DNA of 64,000 nt, from the NCBI RefSeq assembly GCF_001895005.1, contig NZ_BCXH01000007.1, positions 218,120 through 282,119 on the forward strand. The letters run 5' to 3'. Positions 7,024-16,873 of this stretch are shown here, one piece after another. Below the pieces are notes generated by a model, which saw only the letters and a list, made by a program, of their open reading frames with translations, had not been told where the DNA came from and did no database searches. The DNA comes from Rhodococcus yunnanensis NBRC 103083 (lineage in GTDB: Bacteria; Actinomycetota; Actinomycetes; Mycobacteriales; Mycobacteriaceae). Every line of letters starts with the position of its first letter. Position 1 is the first letter of the stretch. A program made the position numbers and the translations under genes.

Positions 7024-7788
7024 ATGTCGATCGACACCACGGTGCACTACAGCGTCTCCGACGGAATCGCGCGGATTCACCTCGACCGACCGAGGGCGTC
7101 GAACGCCCTCGACCCCGAACTGGCCGCGGGCTTCGAGGCCGCCGTCGCCGAGGTAGCGGCAGACACCTCGACACGAGTCCTCGTTTTGTCCGGTGGAGGC
7201 AAGAACTTCTGTGCCGGGGGTGACGTGCGGCAGATGGCAGCTGCCTCCGACATGCCCGCGTTCCTGACCGATCTCGCGGGCACGGTCCATCGCGCGCTCG
7301 TGATGCTCGACTCGCTTCCCGTGCCCGTCGTCGCGGCGGTTCAAGGTTCGGCGGCGGGCGCAGGCCTCGGCCTGGTCCTGGCTGCCGACTTCGTGGTCGC
7401 AGGGACCTCGAGCACGTTCACCGCTGCATATTCGGCCGTCGGACTGTCACCGGACTGCGGTGTCTCCGAACTGCTGCCTCGGGTGGTCGGAATGCGCCGC
7501 GCTGCGCGCATACTGCTCGACGGCAAGGTATTGACCGCCGACGAGGCCCTCGATTGGGACCTGATCACCGACGTCGTCGACGACGACGAGATCAACCCAC
7601 GCGCCGACGACATCGCAGCCAGGCTCGCCCGCGGCACCTTCCCCGCGATCGGGCAGACGCGACGGCTGCTCCGGGCGTCGGGAACCCGTTCGTATGCCGA
7701 TCATCTCGACGACGAAGCACTGACCATCGCGAAGGTCAGCACATCGGAAGACGCCGTCACGCGAATCACCAAGTTCGCCGGTCGCTAA
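7024..7788 (+). CDS. Enoyl-CoA hydratase/isomerase, PaaG-like crotonase
   Basis: This is a 254-residue crotonase-fold enzyme. The oxyanion-hole segments are present: LSGGGKNFCAGGDV near 55-68 and AVQGSAAGAGLGL near 105-117. The classic hydratase glutamate region reads GLSPDCGVSELLPR, with Asp in the PD(S/C)G position. That is typical of PaaG-type isomerases and related enzymes rather than two-Glu hydratases. It may therefore isomerise or ring-open an acyl-CoA rather than simply hydrate it. It is transcribed divergently from the XRE-TetR gene through a shared operator and overlaps the end of the convergent DUF4185 gene by 4 bp. Confidence 0.85.
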   Translation: MSIDTTVHYSVSDGIARIHLDRPRASNALDPELAAGFEAAVAEVAADTSTRVLVLSGGGKNFCAGGDVRQMAAASDMPAFLTDLAGTVHRALVMLDSLPVPVVAAVQGSAAGAGLGLVLAADFVVAGTSSTFTAAYSAVGLSPDCGVSELLPRVVGMRRAARILLDGKVLTADEALDWDLITDVVDDDEINPRADDIAARLARGTFPAIGQTRRLLRASGTRSYADHLDDEALTIAKVSTSEDAVTRITKFAGR

Positions 7789-9041
7789 CGCTTCAGAACA
7801 TCGAGATTCGTCTTCAGTAGCAGCACGTTGTAGTCCGACCACCGGGATGCCGTGAAGTACAGGTCTTTTCCGGAGGTGATCGGGTGGATGTAGGGCGCGT
7901 AGATTCCACCCGAGGACTGCCGTGCGTCGAGCAGGGTCGTCGGCGCGCTCCACGGACCTTCCGGTTTGTCGGCGGTCCTGGCGAGGATGGTTCTGTCGAC
8001 CTCGTTGCCGTACAACATGACATAGCGCTGCAGGTACTCGTTCCACGACACCGACAACTCACTGACGGGTTCCTTGACCACCGATACGGAGTCGGCGACA
8101 TTCGTCGACCACGGCGTGGCAGCGTCCTGTGTCGAGTACTCGTATTTCGTCAGATCGAGGATGTTCTCGGGAAGCACGCGGGAGACGAAAGCCGCACCGA
8201 ATCGGCCGTTCGGCGTACCGAACTGGTAGATGTAACCGTCGTTGCCGCGAGCGTAGGCGTTCATCTGATACTTGCCGTTGCTTTCCTCGACCTGCGCGAC
8301 ACCGGGGATCGTCACACCTGCGTTGACGCGGATGGTCGACGGTGACGTCGCCCAGGTCTGCCCGTTGTCGTTCGACACAGCGATCGCGGAGAAGTTGGTG
8401 ACCCAGCGCCCCGGCGCACCCCATTCACGCACCGACATGTAATTCATGTACTGGACACCGTCGATGGCGATGGCCGCGGTCGGGATCGTGGTGTCCTCGA
8501 CCTTCGGCAGACCGAGGCTCGGGATCACTTCGCTCGCGAATCGGGGTGTGGCCGCCTGCACCACGGCACCCGAGTTCGAGTCACCGGGAATCGCGGGACC
8601 GAACGAGATGCCGTCGGCGAGGTTCGTGTCGTCCGAGCGCAACAGGACATTGCTACGCCACTGTTGGCCGTTCACCGAGCAGTTGCCGAACGTGTCGCCG
8701 AAGGCCATCAATGTCTGGCCCTTGCCGTTGTCCCAGCTGATGCCCAGATCCGTTCCGGAGATGCCGAGTCGGTCGTACGTGCTGTTCGAACTCTCCGGCC
8801 CGGTAACCCACGCGATCGACTGCGTGTTTCCGCCCGAGATGACCGGCAGCGGCCCCTGCGGGCCCCTCGGGTTCTTGCCGTCGCCGCTTCCCGAGGAGCC
8901 GAACAGAGGCGACGACCCAGGCCCGCCGATACCCCCACACGGTTCCGCCGATGCCACAGGTGTCCCGGTGAGTGCTCCGAGCCCACTGGCCACCAGAGTG
9001 AGGACCGCACCCACTGCGATCTGTCGACGTCGTGTGCGCAT
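7785..9041 (-). CDS. Secreted DUF4185 domain protein, possible arabinan-active glycosidase
   Basis: This is a 418-residue exported protein. ATG 9041 has GAGGA six bases upstream and gives a Sec signal peptide: MRTRRR, a hydrophobic stretch, then VASAEP. The mature part has repeated beta-propeller-like motifs (WDNGKGQTLMAFGDTFG, NFSAIAVSNDNGQTW, SWNEYLQRYVMLYG) that mark DUF4185. Some members of this family have been shown to be endo-D-arabinanases (CAZy family GH183) acting on mycobacterial-type arabinan. A role in arabinogalactan remodelling is therefore plausible, but the catalytic residues cannot be assigned here. The gene stands alone, convergent with the crotonase. Confidence 0.75.
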   Translation of the reverse strand: MRTRRRQIAVGAVLTLVASGLGALTGTPVASAEPCGGIGGPGSSPLFGSSGSGDGKNPRGPQGPLPVISGGNTQSIAWVTGPESSNSTYDRLGISGTDLGISWDNGKGQTLMAFGDTFGNCSVNGQQWRSNVLLRSDDTNLADGISFGPAIPGDSNSGAVVQAATPRFASEVIPSLGLPKVEDTTIPTAAIAIDGVQYMNYMSVREWGAPGRWVTNFSAIAVSNDNGQTWATSPSTIRVNAGVTIPGVAQVEESNGKYQMNAYARGNDGYIYQFGTPNGRFGAAFVSRVLPENILDLTKYEYSTQDAATPWSTNVADSVSVVKEPVSELSVSWNEYLQRYVMLYGNEVDRTILARTADKPEGPWSAPTTLLDARQSSGGIYAPYIHPITSGKDLYFTASRWSDYNVLLLKTNLDVLKR

Positions 9042-9260
9042 ACAAGTCCTCACCGGGTCGTGTTACTCGTGTGACTGATGTGGTGAGTGTTACTGAAATC
9101 GACTCGTTGCGCAACAAATCGCTATTGACAAATGCACATTCGTCCGAATGACATCGATGGGATTCGGTATATCATCTGGTGACTCTCCAGAAGTCGGACC
9201 ACGTCGACCCGGTCTCGGGTAGCGAGCAAGAATCAGCGTCGGTGTCCGCGCATCGCCGAT

Positions 9261-10856
9261 TCAGGTCTTGCCCGCCGGTGGCTCCCGCGGAACGCTGCCG
9301 GTGAAGAACAGAGCCGCGATGCCGAGCAGTGCGGCGATCGACAGCGCGGCCCGCAGTCCATCCAGACGCGCGTCCGAATTGAGTTCGACAATGTTCTCGA
9401 CGGTCGATTCGTCCAGCGAGGCATCGGTTGCCGCGGCGCGCAGCTGGGTGTCGGACAGGAACGGCACGCCGGCAGACAGTTCCGTCGTCGCCTGTTCTTT
9501 CACTGCTGCGGGAACATCGGGGTTCGCCTGGATCCCCGCGACTATCGATGTGCTCAACGTCGCGATCAGTACCGACCCGATCAACGCCGTACCCAGTGAC
9601 GCACCGAGATTGGTCGCAGTGTTCTGCAACCCGCCTACTTCGGCGCTCTGCGAATCCGGCACTGCCGAGACTGTCACGGCGCCGAGTTGTGACGCCAGTG
9701 CGCCGAGTCCGATGCCCATCAGCAGCATCGGCACCGCGACGATCGCAGCGTTCGCACCCGGATCCATTCCCGCCACGAGCACCAGGATCCCCAGAATCAT
9801 CGCTGTCCATCCCACCCGCACCACGCGCCGAGGGTTGGCGCGCGGCCACACCTTCGGTATTCCCGCGGCGGCGACGAGCAGGGCAATCGACAACGGCACC
9901 AACCGAAGTCCGGTCTGCAGAGCGCTCAGCTCGAGTACCACGGACAGAAACAGCGGCACCGTGAAGAAGACTCCGGCCTGAACGGTGAACTGCGCGAAGA
10001 ACATCGTGAGACCACCGGTGAGTTGCCGGTTGCGCAGGAGGCCTGGATCCACGAGCGGATCACCACCGGTCGCGGCGAGATGCGTCTGCCAGCGCAGAAA
10101 TCCGTACAGCAGCACCGAACCGCCCATGATCAGCCAGATCACCGGCGAGAGCCCAGCGATCTCGGTTGCACCGGGTTTCGGCTGGACCCATCCCCATTCA
10201 CCCGAGCGCAGAACGCCGAAAACGATGAGGCCGAGGCTCACCACGGACAATCCCGAGCCCACCAGATCGAGCCTCGCCGTGGCCGGTGGGACATCGTTGA
10301 CACGTCGAAGCACGAGCAGAATCATCACGACGATGACGACCTCACCGAAGAATACGTACCGCCACGAGGCGAACGTCGTCACTGCCCCGCCTATCAGTGG
10401 ACCTGCCGCCACCGCCATCGCTCCTGCAGCTGCAACGAGACCGTATGCGGCAGCGCGTCGTTCGGACGGAAAATTCGCCGCGACGAGGGCGACGATCGCC
10501 GGCATGATCAGTGCCGCGCCCACTCCCTCCAGCAACGACCATCCGATCAACAGCACCGCCAGGTTCGGCGCCAGCCCGGTGGTGAACGATCCGATCCCGT
10601 AGATCACGAGTCCGAGACCGAACGCCCGTCGACGCCCCATGATGGTGCCGATCTTGCCACCGGTGATCATCAGAGTCGCCATGACCAGTGTGTACAGCGT
10701 GATAGCCGTCTGAATGCCTGTGATCGTCGTGTCCAGATCGGCAGCGACCGACGCCATGGACACGTTCATCACCGAACTGTCCAGAGTCATCACGAACTGA
10801 CCCGCCGCCAACACCGTCAGGACCAGCGACGAACTGGATTTCGTTGCAGCAGTCAT
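9261..10856 (-). CDS. MFS drug exporter, DHA2 (EmrB/QacA) family
   Basis: This is a 531-residue, probably 14-helix, major facilitator. The N-terminus has the DHA2 signature TLDSSVMNVSMASVAADL in helix 1, followed by GGKIGTIMGRRRAFGLG, the conserved loop 2-3 motif A. A motif C-like GPLIGG occurs in helix 5. These proteins export hydrophobic drugs or dyes using the proton gradient. No adjacent regulator is visible; the lipid kinase gene upstream is divergent. The substrate is unknown. Confidence 0.85.
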   Translation of the reverse strand: MTAATKSSSSLVLTVLAAGQFVMTLDSSVMNVSMASVAADLDTTITGIQTAITLYTLVMATLMITGGKIGTIMGRRRAFGLGLVIYGIGSFTTGLAPNLAVLLIGWSLLEGVGAALIMPAIVALVAANFPSERRAAAYGLVAAAGAMAVAAGPLIGGAVTTFASWRYVFFGEVVIVVMILLVLRRVNDVPPATARLDLVGSGLSVVSLGLIVFGVLRSGEWGWVQPKPGATEIAGLSPVIWLIMGGSVLLYGFLRWQTHLAATGGDPLVDPGLLRNRQLTGGLTMFFAQFTVQAGVFFTVPLFLSVVLELSALQTGLRLVPLSIALLVAAAGIPKVWPRANPRRVVRVGWTAMILGILVLVAGMDPGANAAIVAVPMLLMGIGLGALASQLGAVTVSAVPDSQSAEVGGLQNTATNLGASLGTALIGSVLIATLSTSIVAGIQANPDVPAAVKEQATTELSAGVPFLSDTQLRAAATDASLDESTVENIVELNSDARLDGLRAALSIAALLGIAALFFTGSVPREPPAGKT

Positions 10857-11048
10857 GAACGCACCCGTCCGGCAGCTGTGGAAAACTCGACTCTGCCGCC
10901 CGTCGATCGATCACACATCATCCCTCGAGGGTGACTTGGCGTCGTCGTGAATTCCCCCCGCCACGAATGTGCTCGTACGGCCCTGCGTCGGCCTTACGAT
11001 GGAACTCGGTCCACGGGAGTGAACTGCCTTACGGGGAGGGGTGCTCAT

Positions 11049-12395
11049 GTGAACAAACCGACCACGCTCGACGCCAGCGCCCGTGCCCGGCGCTGGTGGG
11101 CGCGTGCTGCGTTCGTGTTCGCACTCGGCGCCGCGGCAGCGCCGATTCTCGTCGCGGGTGTGCTCGGCACCGCGGCGTTGCTCGCCGCGGGAACCGGTGG
11201 CGTCGTGATCGCGGTGGCGGCGCTGTACTGGTTTCTCACCCGCCGGGGACTGATCAGATGGATATCACTGGCCGTGGCCGTCGCCGCACCCATCGTCGTC
11301 CTCGCGCTGTTTCTTCGCGCCGACTTGCTGTGGGTCGTACTGGTCTCCTACGCGCTCGGGCTGCTGGCCGTTCTCTGCGCCCGCATCGCGTTGCGGGCCA
11401 GACGCGCGGACGCGGCAATGCCCGAGTATCCGGCGTCACCACCCCGTCATCCGTTCATCATCATGAACCCGCATTCCGGCGGCGGGAAGGTCGCGAAATT
11501 CGATCTCCGACGCCGAGCCGAGGAACTCGGCGCCCAGGTGGTCCTGCTCGAAGGCCCGACCGTCATCGACGTCTCGGAACTCGCCCGGCAGGCGGTCGCG
11601 CAGGGAGCGGATCTGCTGGGAGTCGCGGGCGGTGACGGCACCCAAGCGCTCGTGGCGGCTGTCGCGGCCGAGAACGACGTACCGTTTCTCGTCATCAGCG
11701 CGGGAACCCGGAACCACTTCGCGATGGACCTCGGACTCGACCGCACCGACCCGACATTGTCGCTCGACGCGTTGCGAGACGGTGTCGAACTGCACGTCGA
11801 CCTCGGCACCATCGACGGCCGACCCTTCGTCAACAATGCCTCGTTCGGGGTGTACGCCGAGATCGTCCGCAGCCCCGCATACCGCGACGACAAAGCAGCG
11901 ACCGTGCTGTCACTGCTCCCGGATCTGCTCACCGGGCATGCCGGACCTCGGTTGGAGGCACAGATCGGCGACACCGTGGTGACCGAACCCCAGGCCGTCC
12001 TGGTGAGCAACAATGCATACGGTGCAAGCGATCTGGCGGGTCTCAATCGGCGCGACCGTCTCGACCGCGGCGTGCTCGGGGCCGTCACCGTTTCGGTGGC
12101 CAACACCCGACAGGCGGTCGGGTTGTTGCACCGCAACAATGTTCGTGGTCTGACACAGACAACGGCAGCCGAGGTGATCATCCGCGCAGACACTCCGGAG
12201 ATTCCAGTGGGAGTCGACGGAGAATCCCTTGTCCTGCGTACCCCTGTGCGGTGCACCATCGAACCGAATGCCCTACGGGTGCAGGTGCCGCGAACGAGGC
12301 CAGGGGTACGTCCCGCGGAGCCCAACTTCGACTGGGGCGCACTGTTCGGCACAGCATTTCGATCCCGTTCCGCAGCGTCCGCAACTGCCGACTGA
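11049..12395 (+). CDS. Diacylglycerol/lipid kinase family protein with N-terminal membrane helices
   Basis: This is a 448-residue protein. The preferred start is GTG 11049, preceded by GGGGAGGGG; the frame is open from 10947. The first 120 residues hold three to four hydrophobic segments. The C-terminal two thirds form a DAGK catalytic domain: FIIMNPHSGGGK, then the ATP-binding GVAGGDGTQALVA, and NNASFGVYAE. It would phosphorylate a lipid such as diacylglycerol, sphingoid base or undecaprenol at the membrane. TTACGAT upstream may be a -10 box. The gene is convergent with the SulP operon, 9 bp apart. Confidence 0.85.
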   Translation: MNKPTTLDASARARRWWARAAFVFALGAAAAPILVAGVLGTAALLAAGTGGVVIAVAALYWFLTRRGLIRWISLAVAVAAPIVVLALFLRADLLWVVLVSYALGLLAVLCARIALRARRADAAMPEYPASPPRHPFIIMNPHSGGGKVAKFDLRRRAEELGAQVVLLEGPTVIDVSELARQAVAQGADLLGVAGGDGTQALVAAVAAENDVPFLVISAGTRNHFAMDLGLDRTDPTLSLDALRDGVELHVDLGTIDGRPFVNNASFGVYAEIVRSPAYRDDKAATVLSLLPDLLTGHAGPRLEAQIGDTVVTEPQAVLVSNNAYGASDLAGLNRRDRLDRGVLGAVTVSVANTRQAVGLLHRNNVRGLTQTTAAEVIIRADTPEIPVGVDGESLVLRTPVRCTIEPNALRVQVPRTRPGVRPAEPNFDWGALFGTAFRSRSAASATAD

Positions 12396-12404
12396 TCTCT
12401 CCGG

Positions 12405-14111
12405 TCAGGTTCGACCGCGGAATGCCGCGACCGCAGACTCGACGGTGGGATAGAAATGCGACGAGTCGAACCTGTCGCCGACCCCGAAACGAATCAGCCG
12501 ATCCTTGATCGGGCCCTTCATCTCCGCGAACACCAACCGAATGCCGTTCCCTTCGAGATAGGTGTCGAGATCGACCAATTCATCGACGGCGGTCGTGTCG
12601 AGGCCCGTGATCGGCTCGGCTGCCACCACCACCCACTCGACCGGGCTCGGCGCGGTAGCGGCAACAGAGCGCACGTACTCGTCGAAGATCTCACCGTTGG
12701 CGAAGAACAGAGGGGCGTCGAAGCGCACGATCACCATACCCGGAATTCGCTGCCCATCGGGATGTCGACTGACGTCGTGAAAACCGGGCCGGTCGGCCGG
12801 CTTGACGAGTTCGGTGCGATACGGCTGCCACGCCCGCGCGACCACCGCGACGAAGGACAATCCAATGGCGACGAGGATCCCTTGGAGCACACCCACCAGC
12901 GCTACCCCGAGGAAGGCAGCCACGGCGAGACCGAACTCCACGAAGCTCATGCGCCACATCCGGACCATGCCTCCCACGTCCACCAGGGCCATGGCAGCCA
13001 CGATCACCACGGCGCCGAGCGTCGCATCGGGTAGATACGCGGTGACGCCGGGCGCCACGAGTACGAAGACCAGTACTGCGAGCGCCCCTACGACACAGGC
13101 CAATTGCGTACGAGCTCCGCTCTGTTCGGCTACCGGAGTTCGAGACCCGCTCGCGGAGATGGGAAATCCGCCGAACATTCCACCGGCGATGTTGGCCACG
13201 CCGACCGCCTTCATTTCCGTGCTGCCGTTCACGTCCTCACCGTGCCGCGCGGCGAAGGTTCGCGACAGCACGCCGGTGTCTGCAAACGCGATCAGTGCGA
13301 TGCCGGCTGCCGGGCCGACGAGGCTTCCCACATCGCCCCAGTCCACACCGCCGAACGAGGGAAGCGGCAGACCTGCAGGCAACGCTCCGACCATCCCGAT
13401 GTCGTCGGTCAGCCCAGCCGCCGCAGAGACGATCATGGCCCCGACCACTGCCACGAGAACGCCAGGGACCCTCGGCACCCACATACGAAATCCGACGATG
13501 ACCAGGAGTGAGCCGATGCCCATTGCAGCCGCGACGGGGTCGATGCCCCCGGTGATCATGGACCGACCGATCTCACCGATCTCCCCGATGAGGCCGGACG
13601 CATCGACGGAGAATCCGAGAAGCTTGGGCAGTTGACCGACCACGACGATGAGCGCGATCGCATTCAGGTAGCCGAGGCGGATCGGCTTCGAGAGCAATTC
13701 GGTGACGAACCCCAGTCGCAGAAATCCACCCACCAGCAGAATCAGTCCGACGAGTACGCCCAGAATACCTGCCAGCGCGAGCGCACTGTCCGGGTCGTCG
13801 GTCAGCGCCAGTGGGAGTACCGCCGCCGCGATGAGCGGTGCAAGCGACGAATCCGGGCCGAGCACAAGTATTTTCGACGGCCCGACCACCGCATAGGCAA
13901 GCAACGGAACGATCGTGGCGTACAGACCTGCATACGCCGGAAGGCCCGCAGCCTCCGCGTACCCCATTCCGGCGGGAATGAGCAGAGCGGTCAGAACGAG
14001 CCCGGCAGTGACGTCGGGGCGCAGCCACTGACGCCGATACACACGAACGGTCGCTATCCCGGGCAACCGGGTGAGGCTCGCGGTCCAGGACATCGATCTC
14101 GACGCTGTCAC
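12405..14111 (-). CDS. SulP-family anion transporter with STAS domain
   Basis: This is a 568-residue protein from GTG 14111, which forms a GTGA overlap with the ATPase stop; an internal ATG at 14093 (562 residues) is also possible. It has 10-12 hydrophobic segments. The N-terminal RPDVTAGLVLTALLIPAGMGYAEAAGLPAYAGLYA is the SulP signature, and residues after about 440 form a cytoplasmic STAS domain. SulP proteins carry sulfate, bicarbonate or other anions by proton or sodium symport. It is the last gene of a four-gene minus-strand operon with a P-type ATPase and PPK2, so a cation pump and an anion transporter are coexpressed. Confidence 0.88.
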   Translation of the reverse strand: MTASRSMSWTASLTRLPGIATVRVYRRQWLRPDVTAGLVLTALLIPAGMGYAEAAGLPAYAGLYATIVPLLAYAVVGPSKILVLGPDSSLAPLIAAAVLPLALTDDPDSALALAGILGVLVGLILLVGGFLRLGFVTELLSKPIRLGYLNAIALIVVVGQLPKLLGFSVDASGLIGEIGEIGRSMITGGIDPVAAAMGIGSLLVIVGFRMWVPRVPGVLVAVVGAMIVSAAAGLTDDIGMVGALPAGLPLPSFGGVDWGDVGSLVGPAAGIALIAFADTGVLSRTFAARHGEDVNGSTEMKAVGVANIAGGMFGGFPISASGSRTPVAEQSGARTQLACVVGALAVLVFVLVAPGVTAYLPDATLGAVVIVAAMALVDVGGMVRMWRMSFVEFGLAVAAFLGVALVGVLQGILVAIGLSFVAVVARAWQPYRTELVKPADRPGFHDVSRHPDGQRIPGMVIVRFDAPLFFANGEIFDEYVRSVAATAPSPVEWVVVAAEPITGLDTTAVDELVDLDTYLEGNGIRLVFAEMKGPIKDRLIRFGVGDRFDSSHFYPTVESAVAAFRGRT

Positions 14112-16867
14112 TGCGTGCGTGCGTGGTGAGGATCCACTGCGACTCTGGCCGGAATGGCGTCGATCGGTCGCGGGTGCAGGCGACGGCGCACTGCCTTCTC
14201 CACCTCGACCACCACCGGGATGATCAGCGACCACCCGATGCATGCGAGCCACTGGCCACCGGTCAACGACGTGGTCATGAGAAGGTCTTGGAGAAATCCT
14301 GCCTCGACCGCGAAAACGGTCACGACCACGGGAATCGACAGAATCTTCACCGCGGTGAGAATCGGCGACGTGAGGCCGGATTCGGGATCGCGCCGCATGA
14401 CGAGTCCGGCGAGGATGGAGCCCAACGACAACACCACGAATGCGGTCGTCATCGGGACACTTGCCTCGGTAGTACTCATCTCCCCCGGTGCGAGCAGCAT
14501 CGCCGCAAGTGTGACGGCAAACTGCAACACCCCGTACGCCGACCACTGCACGAACGCATTTCGGTTGGCGATCGGCAACTGCGGATCGCGCGGCGGCTTG
14601 CTCATCAGATTGGGGGCAGGCGGATCGGACATGATGACGGCAACCGGAAACAACGTGATGAAGAAGTGCTGGAACAACACCATCAACGGGGTGAGCGCAA
14701 CGCCGTCGTTGATGTCGAAGATGCTCGCGACGAGAAACAACAGCACAAGCGAGAACAGCTTGGCCATCTGATAGCGGATGTAGGACACGATCTTGTCGTA
14801 GATGTTGCGGCCCAGGCGAATCGCCGTGATCAGCGTTCCGAAATTGTCGTCGGTCAGGATCATCTTGCCCGCCTGTTTGGTCACCTCGCTTCCCGATCCC
14901 ATGGCAACGCCGATGTCCGCCTTCTTCAGCGCTGCCGCGTCGTTCACCGCGTCGCCGGTCATCGCCACCACTGCGCCGTTCTCCTGCATGATGCCGGCCA
15001 ACCGAAGCTTGTCCTGGGGCGTCACTCGACCGAACACGTGCAGGTTCGGTAGCGCCGCCGTCAGCTCCTCGTCGTCCATGGCCTGCAGTTCGGGGCCGCC
15101 TATCGCGCCCGGCCCGAGACCGAGCTCGGCGCCGATCGCGGACGCCGTGATCGCGTGGTCTCCGGTGATCATACGAACATCGATCCCCGCAGCGTGGGCG
15201 GTACGCACGGCGTCGATCGCCTCGGGCCGAAGCGGGTCGATGATCCCGACCATGCCGACGAACGTGAGATCCTCGACGAACGACATCGGGTCGGCCTGCA
15301 CTGCACCTTCCTGCCCGTCGAGACGGCGAGCAGCGAATGCCAGTACTCTCAACCCCTTTTCGGACAGCTCACGGTTTGCGTCGTCGATACTGTCACGAAC
15401 GTCGTCGAGCGGTACCTGCCGACGGTTCGCGTCGAACGCCGTGGTGCATCGGTCCAGCACTACATCGGGACCGCCCTTGACCAACTCCACGAACTGAGTT
15501 CCGCCGTCGACGTGTAGATGATGAAACGTGGCCATGAACTTGTACGCCGAATCGAACGGCACCTCGGCGACGCGCGGATACGTCCGACGTGTCAGCGGGG
15601 CATCGACGCCGACCTTGGCCGCCAACACCACCAGCGCCGCCTCGGTGGGATCGCCGACGACGTCTCCGCTGTCGGATACCGTCGCATCGCTGTCGAGGCA
15701 CAACCCGTACGCGAGCAGAGTGAAATCGGGGACGGCATCACCCGCGATCTGGGTGATGCGTCCTGTCTTGCTGTACCCCTCACCGCCGACGGCGTACCAG
15801 CGGCCATGGAAATACAGAGACCGCACGGTCATCTGGTTCATCGTCAACGTGCCGGTCTTGTCGGAGTTGATCGCGCTGGTGGCACCGAGAGTCTCGACGT
15901 CCGTGAGGTTCTTGACGACGGCTTTCGCGTCGGCCAGCTGTCTGGCCCCGAATGCCAGCATCGCCTGCACGAATGTCGGCAGACCCGTCGGGATGGCGGA
16001 CACGCCCATCGAAATTCCCAGCAGCAATACCGTCGAAAGGCTTTGTCCGCGCACGACTCCGAGTACCACGATGAGTGCAACAGCGGTCCAGGCGATGATC
16101 CCGAGCACCTTGGTGAGCGAATTCAGTTCGCGTTGGAGCGGAGACTTGCTCGGCGCCACCGCGGAGAGCATCGACGCGATCTGCCCCATCTGAGTACGCA
16201 TTCCGGTTTCGGTGACCACCATGGTTGCCGTCCCGCGCGTCACCGACGTGTTCTGGAAAACCATGTTGCTTCGGTCGCCGAGGGGAACATCGGCCTCGCC
16301 CAGGGTGCGGGGATCCTTGGGAACGGGAGCGCTTTCGCCCGTCAGTGCAGCCTCCTGGGTCTCGAGCGTCGCGGACGTGAGCAATCGTCCGTCGGCGGGG
16401 ACGATGTCGCCTGCCTCGAGATGAACGATGTCTCCCGGCACGAGGTCGGTCGCGGCGAGCTCGACCAGTACGGCATCGCGGGTGAGACGAACCTGCGGAG
16501 TCTGCATCTTGGCCAACGCGTCGACGCTGGCACGTGCCTTGAGCTCCTGTTGCGTGCCGAGCACGACGTTCAGAACGACGAGCCCCGCGACGATGATCGC
16601 CGTCGGCACTTCACCGATGAGAACACTGACGACGGCCACCGCCACCAACATCAGATTCATCAGATCCTTCAACTGCCCGAGCGCGACGACCCAGATCGAC
16701 GCCGCGGGCTCGGATGCGATCTCGTTGCGACCGTGCGTCTTACGCCGCTCGTCGGCCTCGCCGGTCGTCAGACCCGAATCCCGGTCGGACGTCGTCGCGG
16801 CTACAACGGCGTCGGCGTTCTGCGCATGCCATGCTGCATGCGGCTTCGCGAGCTCGGTGGACACCAC
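14108..16867 (-). CDS. P-type cation-transporting ATPase (P2-like), altered ion site
   Basis: This is a 919-residue P-type ATPase. It has a cation ATPase N-terminal domain, TGES (176-179) in the actuator domain, the phosphorylated Asp336 in SDKTGT, and TGDAVNDAAALKKADIG. The layout is like SERCA/PMA pumps. The helix-4 motif is IPTGLP, with Thr294 where Ca2+ pumps have Glu in PEGLP. The helix-6 equivalent (FQHFFITLFPVAVIMSDPP) lacks the usual Asp/Asn ligands. It is thus probably not a Ca2+ pump; the cargo is unknown. It starts 6 bp after the ppk2 stop and overlaps the SulP gene by 4 bp. Confidence 0.85.
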   Translation of the reverse strand: MVSTELAKPHAAWHAQNADAVVAATTSDRDSGLTTGEADERRKTHGRNEIASEPAASIWVVALGQLKDLMNLMLVAVAVVSVLIGEVPTAIIVAGLVVLNVVLGTQQELKARASVDALAKMQTPQVRLTRDAVLVELAATDLVPGDIVHLEAGDIVPADGRLLTSATLETQEAALTGESAPVPKDPRTLGEADVPLGDRSNMVFQNTSVTRGTATMVVTETGMRTQMGQIASMLSAVAPSKSPLQRELNSLTKVLGIIAWTAVALIVVLGVVRGQSLSTVLLLGISMGVSAIPTGLPTFVQAMLAFGARQLADAKAVVKNLTDVETLGATSAINSDKTGTLTMNQMTVRSLYFHGRWYAVGGEGYSKTGRITQIAGDAVPDFTLLAYGLCLDSDATVSDSGDVVGDPTEAALVVLAAKVGVDAPLTRRTYPRVAEVPFDSAYKFMATFHHLHVDGGTQFVELVKGGPDVVLDRCTTAFDANRRQVPLDDVRDSIDDANRELSEKGLRVLAFAARRLDGQEGAVQADPMSFVEDLTFVGMVGIIDPLRPEAIDAVRTAHAAGIDVRMITGDHAITASAIGAELGLGPGAIGGPELQAMDDEELTAALPNLHVFGRVTPQDKLRLAGIMQENGAVVAMTGDAVNDAAALKKADIGVAMGSGSEVTKQAGKMILTDDNFGTLITAIRLGRNIYDKIVSYIRYQMAKLFSLVLLFLVASIFDINDGVALTPLMVLFQHFFITLFPVAVIMSDPPAPNLMSKPPRDPQLPIANRNAFVQWSAYGVLQFAVTLAAMLLAPGEMSTTEASVPMTTAFVVLSLGSILAGLVMRRDPESGLTSPILTAVKILSIPVVVTVFAVEAGFLQDLLMTTSLTGGQWLACIGWSLIIPVVVEVEKAVRRRLHPRPIDAIPARVAVDPHHARTQ

Positions 16868-16873
16868 GACCGC

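Noticed and set aside
14108..16867. Calcium-transporting ATPase
   Set aside because: The PEGLP glutamate is replaced (IPTGLP) and the other expected Ca2+ ligands are missing.
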